From the NCBI RefSeq assembly GCF_021190955.1, contig NZ_JAIOAO010000002.1, positions 1,116,001 to 1,180,000 of the forward strand: 64,000 nucleotides of DNA, written 5' to 3'. The first letter of the stretch is position 1; every line of letters begins with the position of its first letter. Source of the stretch: Parachryseolinea silvisoli. GTDB lineage: Bacteria; Bacteroidota; Bacteroidia; Cytophagales; Cyclobacteriaceae. This document shows positions 8,725 through 16,361 of the stretch, piece after piece. Both the position numbers and the translations under genes were made by a program. The notes below the pieces were generated by a model that worked only from the letters and a program-made list of their open reading frames with translations, was not told the DNA's origin and made no database searches.

Positions 8725-10512
8725 TCAGACGGGGATTATCCCCATCTTCTTCATTAAGAACGTGGCATTCATTTTCTGCGCGAGTCCCGGCTTTAGTTTG
8801 TAATCAAACGAAAGCTGGTCATTCTCAATTGTGGCCTCAAAGCAATAGCTTTTTACCTGCTCAGGATACTCCTGCTCAAGCTCGCCCAGCGCTAGGTCGT
8901 GTGTAGCGATCAGCGCCAGGCAGGGGTGGGGCAGCAGTTGTTTTACCAGGGCGATCGAGCCCGCTTGTTTGTCGGTCGAGTTTGTCCCTTTTAAAATCTC
9001 ATCCAGCAAAATCAACAACGGTCGGTCCTGACGCAATTCGTCCATGATGGTCTTGAGCCGGTTCAGCTCGGCATAAAAATACGATTGATGATCTTTTAAT
9101 GAGTCGGCTGTACGCATACCCGTGCGCAGGCCGATCACCGGGCAACGAAATTCTTCGGCACACACCGGTGCGCCGTTCAACGCCAGCACCAGGTTGATGC
9201 CGATCGTGCGCAGAAACGTACTTTTTCCCGCCATGTTTGCCCCTGTAATTACCAATACTGATTGTTGCGCACCCACCGACAGGTCGTTGTCGACGCGTTC
9301 GTCGGTACTGATCAACGGATGCCCCAGGGCCTTCACTTCAATGGCGAGCTTCTCCTGGAGGGTGGCGTACCGGAATGCCGGATGATTAAAGGCAAAGGTG
9401 CCGAGGCTGCAGAGCACTTCGGTTTCGCTGATGGCTTCCAACCAGGGAATGAGCTGGTCGGCATGCCGGGCTTTCCATTGCTCCAGTTTGTATACACACC
9501 GCAGGTCGTACAGGAACAAGCTGTTCATCACGAGGGAGGTCATGGCATTAAGCCGGGCGTCGAGTGCGCTGACGCGTGCTGCCAGGGTGCGCACGTGTAC
9601 ATCGGCCTCGTGTGCCTGGTGGGTGAGCTGTTGCAGCAGCGGCGCCTCGAACCGCTCGCGCTGCATCTCGTGTAACAACCGCGCGTATTTACGGAGTATA
9701 TTTTTCTTGCGACTGATATAGTCGTGAAAGGCATTGATCTTTCGGAGGTGAAAACCGAGAAAGGCCCATTGTGACAAGGCAAACAAAATAGCCCACGGCT
9801 TTGCCTGTGCGACAAAGAACGAAGCGATGACCAGCAGCACGGTAACGGCGGGCATGATCATAAGCCCGTAGCGGTAAAACGCTTTGCCATATAAAAACGC
9901 AGGCTGCTTTAGCCAGGTTTCCAGCTGCTCGCGATCGCCGGCTTTTTCGTCGGCACTCATACCGGCCGCCTGGAAGTGCTGGCGGAAATCGGTGGCGCCG
10001 GCCAGCGCCTGCACCGCCTGCTGGTAGGCTACGATATCGGGTGCCGAGGGTAATGGATGCGCCAACCGGTGGGCAAATTTTTTCTTACCGCTCAGCGTGT
10101 TGCAGCGATTGACAGCCTGGAACAACGAGCCTTCGCCAAAGATGTCGAGGTCGTGGGTATAGGGATGATGCGGGTCTGTGAACTCGATGCCCGACGGAAA
10201 CGCATCGTGCTCTCCGGTCAGCGACTTACGTTCACCTTCGTTTAAGCGTACCAGGTTTTCCAGGTGCACGCGCTGGTCGAACAGCTGCGCGTGATATTTC
10301 ACAAGCGCGATGAACGCAGCCAGCAACGCCAACGCACCATAGAGGTATAGGTTGTCTTTTGCCAGGCCAATATACAGCACGATCAGGAACACCACGGCGG
10401 TGGTCAGGCGTATATTCGAAACGTTGTTGATCTTCTTACGAAGGGTCGCCAGCGTCGCCGTAAAGGCGGCGTGTCGTTGGGTATAAAAGGTGTTGAGTTC
10501 AGCAGATGTCAT
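8725..10512 (-). CDS. Membrane-associated MutS-like ATPase
   Basis: 595 residues with a C-terminal MutS ATPase domain: Walker A 'TGANMAGKSTFLRT' (about 421-434), Walker B with 'LILLDEILKGTNS', and a MutS-type 'IATHDLAL' segment. The N-terminal mismatch-binding domain of true MutS is absent, and the nuclease Smr domain of MutS2 is absent too. Instead there are two pairs of predicted membrane helices (about 38-71 and 213-250). Such MutS-related membrane proteins are common in Bacteroidota and their role is not established; mismatch repair is unlikely. It is 11 bases downstream of the free methionine-sulfoxide reductase gene and probably co-transcribed. Confidence 0.85.
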   Translation of the reverse strand: MTSAELNTFYTQRHAAFTATLATLRKKINNVSNIRLTTAVVFLIVLYIGLAKDNLYLYGALALLAAFIALVKYHAQLFDQRVHLENLVRLNEGERKSLTGEHDAFPSGIEFTDPHHPYTHDLDIFGEGSLFQAVNRCNTLSGKKKFAHRLAHPLPSAPDIVAYQQAVQALAGATDFRQHFQAAGMSADEKAGDREQLETWLKQPAFLYGKAFYRYGLMIMPAVTVLLVIASFFVAQAKPWAILFALSQWAFLGFHLRKINAFHDYISRKKNILRKYARLLHEMQRERFEAPLLQQLTHQAHEADVHVRTLAARVSALDARLNAMTSLVMNSLFLYDLRCVYKLEQWKARHADQLIPWLEAISETEVLCSLGTFAFNHPAFRYATLQEKLAIEVKALGHPLISTDERVDNDLSVGAQQSVLVITGANMAGKSTFLRTIGINLVLALNGAPVCAEEFRCPVIGLRTGMRTADSLKDHQSYFYAELNRLKTIMDELRQDRPLLILLDEILKGTNSTDKQAGSIALVKQLLPHPCLALIATHDLALGELEQEYPEQVKSYCFEATIENDQLSFDYKLKPGLAQKMNATFLMKKMGIIPV

Positions 10513-10523
10513 ACAGGCACAGA

Positions 10524-11006
10524 TTACAGAAGACCCTCGATGATACGCATGATCTTTTCCAGGTATTGCTGGTCAACGGCGTCGAAGTCGGCCGGCTTGT
10601 CGCTGTCTACATCCAGCACGAGGGCCACTTCGCTATTCTGAAAGGCAGGTAATACAATCTCCGATCGTGAAGCTGAGCTGCACGCGATGTGCCCCGGGAA
10701 AGCCTCTACGTCGGGTACGAGAATAGTCTTTTGTTCTTTCCAGGAAGTGCCACATACACCCTTGCCAAAGTCGATGCGGGTACAGGCGATCGGACCCTGG
10801 AAAGGGCCGAGCACCAATTGATTTTGTTTGACGAGGTAAAAGCCTACCCAAAAGAACTCCATCGATTGCCGCAGCGCCGCGGCGATGTTGGAAAGATTGG
10901 CGACCAGGTCGGGCTCGCCCGTTACGAGCGCTTCGATTTGGGGAACCAGTGTTTTATACCGTTCTTCTTTGTCGGTAGAGGTGGAAATGATAAGCTCTTC
11001 TGCCAT
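10524..11006 (-). CDS. Free methionine-(R)-sulfoxide reductase (GAF domain)
   Basis: Reduces free Met-R-sulfoxide with thioredoxin as donor. The ATG at 11006 gives 160 residues starting MAEELIIS, the usual length; a longer reading from 11048 overlaps the divergent gene's promoter area. It is a single GAF domain with the family signature 'GPFQGPIACTRIDFGKGVCGTSW' split over residues about 80-103 and 'HIACSSASRSEIVLP' (about 121-135), supplying the three conserved cysteines of the fRMsr family. Upstream on the minus strand a TAACCTTG (about 11048) could act as the -7 box. Likely in an operon with the MutS-like gene. Confidence 0.88.
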   Translation of the reverse strand: MAEELIISTSTDKEERYKTLVPQIEALVTGEPDLVANLSNIAAALRQSMEFFWVGFYLVKQNQLVLGPFQGPIACTRIDFGKGVCGTSWKEQKTILVPDVEAFPGHIACSSASRSEIVLPAFQNSEVALVLDVDSDKPADFDAVDQQYLEKIMRIIEGLL

Positions 11007-11119
11007 GCCTGCTAAACTGTTATTTTGATAGAATGTTCCAGGGTGCAAGGTTAACGTTTTCCGGGCACCCGACGTTTACGCCTATAGCAGGAAATATTAT
11101 TTTTATCCAAAACATCCCC

Positions 11120-11851
11120 ATGAAACCCATCCATATTGCCCTGATCGGTGACTTCAACGAAAAGAAGCACACACACCTGGCGCTAAATACATGTGTCGGG
11201 CATTGCCGTGAAAAATTACAGTTTCCTGTAAAAACTACTTGGATCCCCACAACCGCTATTCCCGATCCAATCGTATTGTCGCGCGACTATGACGGCCTGT
11301 GGATTACGCCCGGCTCACCCTATGCAGACGACGAAGCGGTCTACGAAGTCATTCGCTGGGCACGGGAGCAAAACGTTCCGTTGCTGGGCACCTGCGGTGG
11401 TTTTCAATATATGGTCGTCGAGTATGCGCGAAACGTGCTCGGCATGCCGGACGCAGCGCATGAAGAAAGCGATCCCACCCAGCCGCAGCTTGTTGTTGCT
11501 AAGCTGAGCTGCTCGCTGAAGGGTCAACAAGAGGAGGTTCGGATTACGGACAAACAGTCCTGGTTATACCGCGTATTACAACGCGACGTGATGACAGGCT
11601 TCTTTAACTGCGCGTATGGGGTAAACCCTGCCTATACCGACAGGCTCAATCAATATCCTTTTGTCTTTACAGCGTTTTCTGAAAGCGGTGCCGTGCGCGG
11701 TGTAGAATTAAAAGGCCACCGTTTCTTTGAAGGCACCTTGTTTCAACCTCCGCTGGAGTCTACGCCGGCAGTGCCCAATCCGTTAATCCTGAATTTCTTT
11801 GAGCACTGCGCTACACCGGCAGTGGCCGGAACCGTTGCAACAGATCGGTAG
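11120..11851 (+). CDS. CTP-synthase C-terminal-like class I amidotransferase, probably glutaminase-dead
   Basis: 243 residues from the ATG at 11120 (MKPIHIALIGDFNEK). The fold follows the GATase domain of CTP synthase: 'LWITPGSPYADDEA', nucleophile elbow 'LLGTCGGFQYMVVEY' with its Cys, and a C-terminal 'GHRFFEGTLFQP'. In active enzymes that last motif reads F-H-P-E, providing the catalytic His and Glu; here it is F-Q-P-P, so two of three catalytic residues are missing. There is no synthetase domain. The family corresponds to proteins annotated as CTP synthase C-terminal region-related; function unknown. Its 3' end overlaps the end of ribD by 41 bases. Confidence 0.75.
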   Translation: MKPIHIALIGDFNEKKHTHLALNTCVGHCREKLQFPVKTTWIPTTAIPDPIVLSRDYDGLWITPGSPYADDEAVYEVIRWAREQNVPLLGTCGGFQYMVVEYARNVLGMPDAAHEESDPTQPQLVVAKLSCSLKGQQEEVRITDKQSWLYRVLQRDVMTGFFNCAYGVNPAYTDRLNQYPFVFTAFSESGAVRGVELKGHRFFEGTLFQPPLESTPAVPNPLILNFFEHCATPAVAGTVATDR

Positions 11852-12857
11852 CAACGGGTACCTGTTCCGTTAGCGTACCGTTCAACACGGGCGCGCTAAC
11901 GCCTTTACCAAAACGTTGGGAGGAGGTAAAGACACGGGCCTCGTCCCAGAGTGCACGTTCGATGAATAGTTGAAGAATGGTGGTACCACCTTCTACTACC
12001 ACCGACTGGATCTTTTGCCGGAGCAGGTCGTGCAGCAGGTTTAACAGGAAATCGTTTTCATCCAGACGGACGAACGAGATGTTCGGACGCTCTTCGTGTT
12101 TCAGCACGTTGTAACACAGCGTACGTTGTGCGCCGTCAAACAAGTGCAAGGTGTTGGGTAAGCGCAGATAACGGTCTATGACCACACGCACGGGATTGCG
12201 TCCGGTCCAGTCGCGTACGTTCAGCTGTGGGTTGTCGTGTGCAGCGGTGCGGCCGCCTATCATAAAAGCATCTTCTTCCGTGCGCCAGCGATGTACCATC
12301 TGCCGCGCGTATACATTGCTGATCCACTTGGAGTCGTGGTTCTGCCGGGCAATAAATCCGTCGGCGGTCTGAGCCCACTTGAGTATGATATACGGCCGTC
12401 CCTTTTCCATCGCGGTAAAGAAACGTTGGTTCAGTAGCCGCCCTTCTTTTTCAAGTATACCGGTAATGACTTCAATGCCCGCCGCGCGTAATTTTTTGAT
12501 GCCGTTGCCCGCCACCAGGGGATTCGAGTCGAGGTTGGCCACGACAACTTTGGCCGGGCGATGGGCGACCAGCATGTCGGCACAAGGTGGTGTTTTACCA
12601 ACGTGCGAGCAGGGCTCGAGGTTGACATATACCGTGCTGCCGGCGACCAGGTTTTTGTCCGCCAGGTTTTGTACAGCATCTACTTCGGCGTGAGGGCCGC
12701 CGTATTGATGGTGCCACCCTTCGCTGATGATCTGGCCGTCGCGTACGATCACACACCCTACCAGGGGGTTGGGGCTTACATGACCGCGACCCAATGTGGC
12801 GAGCTCCAGTGCGCGCCGCATAAAAAACTCATCGTGCGAGTGATCGTGCTTTTCCAT
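11811..12857 (-). CDS. ribD: Bifunctional riboflavin biosynthesis protein RibD (deaminase/reductase)
   Basis: Deaminates the pyrimidine intermediate and then reduces its ribose side chain in riboflavin synthesis. 348 residues: N-terminal cytidine-deaminase-like domain with 'GGPHAEVDAV' and the zinc motif 'PCSHVGKTPPCADML' (about 80-94), then a DHFR-like reductase domain from about residue 150 ('RPYIILKWAQTADGFIA', 'RNPVRVVIDRYLRLP', 'VVEGGTTILQLFI'). Length is normal. Convergent with the amidotransferase gene (41-base overlap) and divergent from prmC with only 28 bases between starts, so the two promoters must overlap. Confidence 0.95.
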   Translation of the reverse strand: MEKHDHSHDEFFMRRALELATLGRGHVSPNPLVGCVIVRDGQIISEGWHHQYGGPHAEVDAVQNLADKNLVAGSTVYVNLEPCSHVGKTPPCADMLVAHRPAKVVVANLDSNPLVAGNGIKKLRAAGIEVITGILEKEGRLLNQRFFTAMEKGRPYIILKWAQTADGFIARQNHDSKWISNVYARQMVHRWRTEEDAFMIGGRTAAHDNPQLNVRDWTGRNPVRVVIDRYLRLPNTLHLFDGAQRTLCYNVLKHEERPNISFVRLDENDFLLNLLHDLLRQKIQSVVVEGGTTILQLFIERALWDEARVFTSSQRFGKGVSAPVLNGTLTEQVPVATDLLQRFRPLPV

Positions 12858-12885
12858 TGATTATACTTGCAAAGATTGCCAGCCC

Positions 12886-13743
12886 ATGACGAATTCCAAA
12901 ACAATGCTTCACGATTTCGTACGCCGCATCACCCTGCGCGACGATCCGGACGAGATTCAGGGCATTGCATACCAGGTGTTTGAACACCTGTTCCACCTCT
13001 CGCGCACCGAAATGGTCATGGGTAAAGAAATTACCCCCACGCCGGCGGAAGAGGACCGGCTGGAAGAAATCGCGGCGCGCATCAACCGCCATGAGCCGGT
13101 GCAATATGTGTTGGGAGAAGCCTATTTTTTCGGACGCAAGTTCGCGGTGAGCAACGCGGTGCTGATTCCACGCCCTGAGACCGAAGAGCTGGTACAAGCC
13201 GTAGTGCATCACCCCCTGCCGGGTGAGTCGGACTCTTTATCCATCCTGGACATTGGTACCGGCAGCGGCTGCATCGCCACCACCCTGGCCCTGGAGCTGC
13301 GCCCGGCAAAGGTATATGCTACCGACATAAGCCCGGCAGCGCTTCAGGTTGCCGCACAAAACGCGAATACTCTACGGGCATCTGTATCCTTCCTGCTACA
13401 CGATATTTTAACAGCGCCGCTACCCTTTACAAAACTGAGTGCGGTTGTCAGTAACCCCCCTTATATCACAACGTGTGAGCAGACAGCCATGCACGCCAAT
13501 GTACTGGATTACGAACCCCACCTGGCGTTGTTTGTGCCGGACGACGACCCGCTGTTGTTTTACCGTGCCATTGCCGCCCGCGCGTTCCCGACATTGCTGT
13601 CAAAAGGCCTTCTGGCGGTTGAGATTAACGAGCGCTATGCTGCCGATGTGGAGGATGCCTTCGGCGTAGCCGGGTTTAGCAACATGAAGACAGTACGGGA
13701 TATACCGGGCAAAGACCGGATCGTAATGGCCGTGAAGCCCTGA
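12886..13743 (+). CDS. prmC: Peptide chain release factor N5-glutamine methyltransferase
   Basis: Methylates the Gln of the GGQ motif in release factors RF1/RF2, using SAM. 285 residues; N-terminal helical RF-binding domain, then a Rossmann methyltransferase with 'ILDIGTGSGCIATTLAL' (about 121-137) and the catalytic 'VVSNPPYIT' (about 187-195). The ATG at 12886 is preferred; a second ATG lies six codons on (MLHDF). A TATACTTG box about 18-25 bases upstream of the start is a one-mismatch -7 element. It ends 9 bases from the convergent ferredoxin gene. Confidence 0.94.
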   Translation: MTNSKTMLHDFVRRITLRDDPDEIQGIAYQVFEHLFHLSRTEMVMGKEITPTPAEEDRLEEIAARINRHEPVQYVLGEAYFFGRKFAVSNAVLIPRPETEELVQAVVHHPLPGESDSLSILDIGTGSGCIATTLALELRPAKVYATDISPAALQVAAQNANTLRASVSFLLHDILTAPLPFTKLSAVVSNPPYITTCEQTAMHANVLDYEPHLALFVPDDDPLLFYRAIAARAFPTLLSKGLLAVEINERYAADVEDAFGVAGFSNMKTVRDIPGKDRIVMAVKP

Positions 13744-13752
13744 GCACGAGTA

Positions 13753-14106
13753 TCAATATAGTCCGGGTTCTTCGCCCTGCATAATTTCCACCCGTAATCC
13801 GTGGAGGCGTTCGTCGATCGGTATGTGACATGACAACCGGCTGGTGGGTAATACGCCCGTCATTTTACCCAAGGTGTTGGGCTCATTGCCCGCGCGTACC
13901 AGTAATGTCTCTTCGGCATATTCCGGCAAGCGTACGTGGCAGGTGCCGCAACGGCCAATGCCTTTGCAGTCGCCGAAGTTTACAACGTATAGTTTGTCGT
14001 AGATCAATGCCATCAGGCTGCGGTATTCGTGTGTATAGGTACGAAGAACGTGTTCACGTCCCTCGTACACGATGGTGACGGCGATATCGGCTTGACGCGC
14101 TGGCAT
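13753..14106 (-). CDS. 2Fe-2S ferredoxin (last gene of the Rrf2-led operon)
   Basis: 117 residues with a plant/adrenodoxin-like 2Fe-2S fold. Cluster ligands by spacing are Cys47, Cys53, Cys56 ('GDCKGIGRCGTCHVRL') and Cys93 ('SRLSCHIPI'). Soluble, cytoplasmic electron carrier. It starts 9 bases after the ric C-terminal frame ends, on the same strand, so it closes the operon that begins with the heme-copper oxidase. Plausible roles, by inference, are electron supply to the truncated hemoglobin or to the Ric repair protein; no partner reductase is encoded nearby. Confidence 0.85.
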   Translation of the reverse strand: MPARQADIAVTIVYEGREHVLRTYTHEYRSLMALIYDKLYVVNFGDCKGIGRCGTCHVRLPEYAEETLLVRAGNEPNTLGKMTGVLPTSRLSCHIPIDERLHGLRVEIMQGEEPGLY

Positions 14107-14115
14107 GGTGGTGGA

Positions 14116-14340
14116 TCAGGCTGCGCCCGGCCCGTTCAGGGCAGCTTCAAGTTGAACGGCTTTCGCGAACAGAATGTTGTTTTCCAGGTGAATGTGCAGG
14201 TGCATATCCTTTTCGTAGTCCTTTAGCATTTTGTACGTAACGGTATAGGTAGAGCAGGCATCGGCGGGTGGCGTGTAGTCGTTGCTAAGGGCGGCCATTT
14301 TCTGAAGTTGTTGTCCTTCGTCGAGGTGGTCGTCTTTCAT
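14116..14340 (-). CDS. C-terminal half of Ric/YtfE/ScdA di-iron protein, out of frame with the N-terminal half
   Basis: This frame carries the end of the iron-sulfur repair protein: 'MKDDHLDEGQQL' and 'HLHIHLENNILF', which supply the third His and the last His/Glu ligands of the di-iron site in this family. As a free-standing frame it could start at the ATG at 14340, whose ATG shares an ATGA overlap with the stop of the N-terminal frame (14337-14340), giving 74 residues. Family-like residues (SNPIHAM) extend upstream of that ATG in the same frame, which argues that the two frames were once one gene of 244 codons. A one-base gain in the C5 run (14374-14378) would join them. Real split, frameshift mutation or sequencing error cannot be told apart here. 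Confidence 0.7.
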   Translation of the reverse strand: MKDDHLDEGQQLQKMAALSNDYTPPADACSTYTVTYKMLKDYEKDMHLHIHLENNILFAKAVQLEAALNGPGAA

Positions 14341-14849
14341 AGCATGGATGGGATTGCTGACGCTGCCAAAGATGGGGGAGCTGACAGGTCGTGATTTTCG
14401 CCGGCTTTTGCCAGGCGCTTGATATAGGGGAACAACATCAGCTCCTCTTTTTTCATGTGTACAGCCAGTGTGCCGGATGTTTCCTGAAAGATGCGACGAA
14501 TCTCGTGCAGCTCGGGATGGCGATCGCCGTGTACAGCGCAGATTTTGTCGAGGTAGCCCTGGATGATGGGTGTTTTCTCTTCTACGTAGTGGTGGTGGCG
14601 TTGGTAAATATAGTCGGCGAGCAAGTCGAGGGGCCAGGTGTCGAAGTTTATGCCGTCGCTGCCTTCGGCTTCCAGCGCCTGCAGGGCCGCGGTTACTTCG
14701 GCGGGGTCGCGTTGGCTGGCCTGGCAGGCCTCTGCCAGCGTTTGGCTGCCCATACAACAAAAGTCCAGTCCGAATTTTTCAAATACTTCGGCAGCGCGGA
14801 ATTGTTTTTTGACGATCTCACCCAGGGTGAGGGTTGTTAGAGTTTCCAT
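14337..14849 (-). CDS. ric: N-terminal part of Ric/YtfE/ScdA iron-sulfur cluster repair protein (frameshifted)
   Basis: Repairs Fe-S clusters damaged by NO or oxidants; cytoplasmic di-iron protein. The frame gives 170 residues. The N-terminal ScdA domain has 'FGLDFCCMGSQTLAEAC' with Cys31-Cys32; the hemerythrin-like part has 'YQRHHHYVEEKTP' and 'LAVHMKKEELMLFPYI', i.e. the first His and the His/Glu pair of the di-iron site. It then leaves the family pattern at about residue 157 (SAPPSLAAS...) and stops at 14337, while the family pattern continues in the next frame. Without the second half the metal site is incomplete. The start overlaps the end of the upstream membrane-protein gene by 13 bases. 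Confidence 0.85.
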   Translation of the reverse strand: METLTTLTLGEIVKKQFRAAEVFEKFGLDFCCMGSQTLAEACQASQRDPAEVTAALQALEAEGSDGINFDTWPLDLLADYIYQRHHHYVEEKTPIIQGYLDKICAVHGDRHPELHEIRRIFQETSGTLAVHMKKEELMLFPYIKRLAKAGENHDLSAPPSLAASAIPSML

Positions 14850-15277
14850 GTGGCTAATAATTTAAATCCGTATAATAAAAGTGAAATGAGCTTGACGGCT
14901 TCCAGCACGACAAAGTTGATATGCGCGTTGGAAGGTGGTGGTAGTTTACCGGCAAGGTATATGTCAATGTGCGAGGATAACAAGGGTAGAAGCCAAACGC
15001 TCTGTAATATCAGGATGGCCAGCGCCACGAGGTAAAATACCTCGGTACCCCAATCTATCTTTCTTTTAAAAAGCCAGGGAAGGGCAAGCAGCACGGCGAA
15101 CGTCAATTCTACTTTGTTTAACGCGGCAAATACTACTTTGCCGATGCTGAGTCCGATCGTCAGCGTGACGCCGGGCGCTGTGAATTTAAGCCAGGCTTCC
15201 AGGAAGCTGATGGCGCCGACACAGCCCACCCAGATAAAGGGAATGGCAATCTTACCGTATGCTACTTCTTTTCTCAT
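14837..15277 (-). CDS. Four-helix membrane protein of the NO/oxygen operon, function unknown
   Basis: 146 residues from the ATG at 15277 (MRKEVAYGKIAIPF); the longer frame from 15439 is mostly the overlapping hemoglobin gene in another frame. Predicted membrane segments near 10-28, 45-68, 80-100 and 118-138. Sequence features include 'SFLEAWLKFTAPG' and 'SHIDIYLAGKLPPPSNAH', the latter a likely loop with two histidines. Its start overlaps the hemoglobin stop by 4 bases (15274-15277) and its end overlaps ric, so it is translated with them. Not recognised with confidence; position suggests a role in NO/O2 handling, possibly heme-binding, but this is inference. Confidence 0.7.
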   Translation of the reverse strand: MRKEVAYGKIAIPFIWVGCVGAISFLEAWLKFTAPGVTLTIGLSIGKVVFAALNKVELTFAVLLALPWLFKRKIDWGTEVFYLVALAILILQSVWLLPLLSSHIDIYLAGKLPPPSNAHINFVVLEAVKLISLLLYGFKLLATWKL

Positions 15278-15690
15278 GGTGCTTTGCGGATGGCGGGTAG
15301 GTCGTGCAAGGCCTTCTCTTTGCCGGCATGGATGCGGCCATAGAAGGTATGTGCCATGATCATGGCGCGGCGTTTGGCTTCGTCGGCAATCAGTCCTTCG
15401 AACCGGTCGTCGATGGTAGCGTAGAACAAGTTGATCCATTGTTCAAAGTGCTCGGCCTCTAAAGGAAGTGCCGCGTGCCTGGCAAAAGGATTTCCTACAT
15501 ACCCACGCACGCCAAACAACGCTGCATTCCAAAAGCGGTACATGATCTCGAGGTGTGGTTGCCAGTCGTGTATACGCGCCTGGAAAACCGGCCCCAACAA
15601 TGAGTCAACCCGTATTTTATCATAAAAGGTATCGACGAGATATTTGATGTCGTCGATATTCTCAATGTCTTTCTTTGTGGTGCTTGTCAT
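15274..15690 (-). CDS. Group III truncated hemoglobin
   Basis: Small heme protein that binds O2 and NO. The ATG at 15690 (MTSTTKKDIENIDD) gives 138 residues, typical for the class. The order of motifs fits the group III (Ctb-like) form: 'LVDTFYDKIRVDSLLGPVF' (18-36), 'RFWNAALFG' (52-60), 'GNPFARHAALPLE' with the proximal His72, then 'HFEQWINLF' (81-89) and 'AMIMAHTF' (109-116). The group II glycine motifs are absent. It overlaps both neighbours by four bases (15687-15690 and 15274-15277), an arrangement typical of translational coupling. Role inferred: NO detoxification or O2/NO delivery to the oxidase made from the same operon. Confidence 0.92.
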   Translation of the reverse strand: MTSTTKKDIENIDDIKYLVDTFYDKIRVDSLLGPVFQARIHDWQPHLEIMYRFWNAALFGVRGYVGNPFARHAALPLEAEHFEQWINLFYATIDDRFEGLIADEAKRRAMIMAHTFYGRIHAGKEKALHDLPAIRKAP

Positions 15691-16094
15691 AACGCAACTT
15701 GTAGTGATGTAATAAAATAGTAGGCGGCCCAGCCGGCAAACAGGATCATGGCAGCCCAGATCCACGCCGACGCGCTGCGGGGTGTTTCGCTTCCTTCGAT
15801 AAGGAACTTGTGCTGGTCGCCTTTGCCGTAGGCATTGATCATGAGCGGCAGCACACCGTCTACGACATCATGCGCCTTGAGGCCTTCGATGCTAATGGCG
15901 GGACCGTTGCGAACGGTGAATGGTATGGTACGGAGACCTTCCTTGCCGGAAGGATCCTGCCCTACGATCTTGAGCACGTGTTCGCCGTCTACGAGCCGGC
16001 GCGTGTCGAGCTCAAAATGAATGGGCGTGTAAAAGTCACCCAGCGGAACCGTCTCGTCGTCCAGGAAGAGACGCACTTTGCTTTTTTCGCTCAT
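15687..16094 (-). CDS. Tail-anchored small protein of the oxidase operon
   Basis: 135 residues: a beta-rich soluble part (about 1-105; 'KVRLFLDDETVPLGDFYTP', 'LDGEHVLKIVGQDPSGKEG'-like strands of an Ig-like fold) and one C-terminal membrane helix (about 109-130). No signal peptide and no heme motif are seen. The gene overlaps its neighbours by 4 bases on each side. The soluble domain would be cytoplasmic if tail-anchored, or periplasmic if the helix is inserted the other way. I do not recognise a characterised family; place in the operon suggests an accessory subunit or assembly factor of the oxidase. Confidence 0.7.
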   Translation of the reverse strand: MSEKSKVRLFLDDETVPLGDFYTPIHFELDTRRLVDGEHVLKIVGQDPSGKEGLRTIPFTVRNGPAISIEGLKAHDVVDGVLPLMINAYGKGDQHKFLIEGSETPRSASAWIWAAMILFAGWAAYYFITSLQVAL

Positions 16095-16357
16095 ACAGAT
16101 TCCTGTGTAAAGATGCTATGCTTGATATGGTCTGCCTGTTTCTCGCCGGGTCTGATCAGCCACTTGATGGAGTAAAAAAGTGTAACCAGCACCACGACGG
16201 CGATTGTGATGACAATGACATAGTCCCAGTTGCTTTGCGGACCCGCGCCGTGCGTAATGCCGCGCAGCACTTTGGGTTGTTGTTTCTTACACACATCGCA
16301 GGCGAAGGAGGCACTGTATAGTACTACTGCCAGCAGGGTTATGATGATTCTCTTCAT
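16091..16357 (-). CDS. Small CcoQ-like membrane protein with N-terminal CxxC
   Basis: 88 residues from the ATG at 16357 (MKRIIITLLAVV); the longer frame upstream is the shadow of the cytochrome gene. A signal peptide or first helix ends at 'SFACDVCKKQQPK', putting a Cys-x-x-Cys pair (Cys20, Cys23) at the mature N-terminus; a second helix spans about 46-67; the tail is short and charged. Size, topology and position directly after the CcoO-like gene recall CcoQ, the small cbb3 subunit, but the CxxC is unusual. If Cys20 is a lipidation site it could instead be a small lipoprotein; a copper or heme role is possible. Four bases separate it from the upstream gene. Confidence 0.65.
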   Translation of the reverse strand: MKRIIITLLAVVLYSASFACDVCKKQQPKVLRGITHGAGPQSNWDYVIVITIAVVVLVTLFYSIKWLIRPGEKQADHIKHSIFTQESV

Positions 16358-16361
16358 GTTC

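Noticed and set aside
14374-14378. Programmed ribosomal frameshift in ric
   Set aside because: The CCCCC run is not a usual slippery heptamer and no downstream structure was evident; mutation, split gene or sequencing error are simpler.
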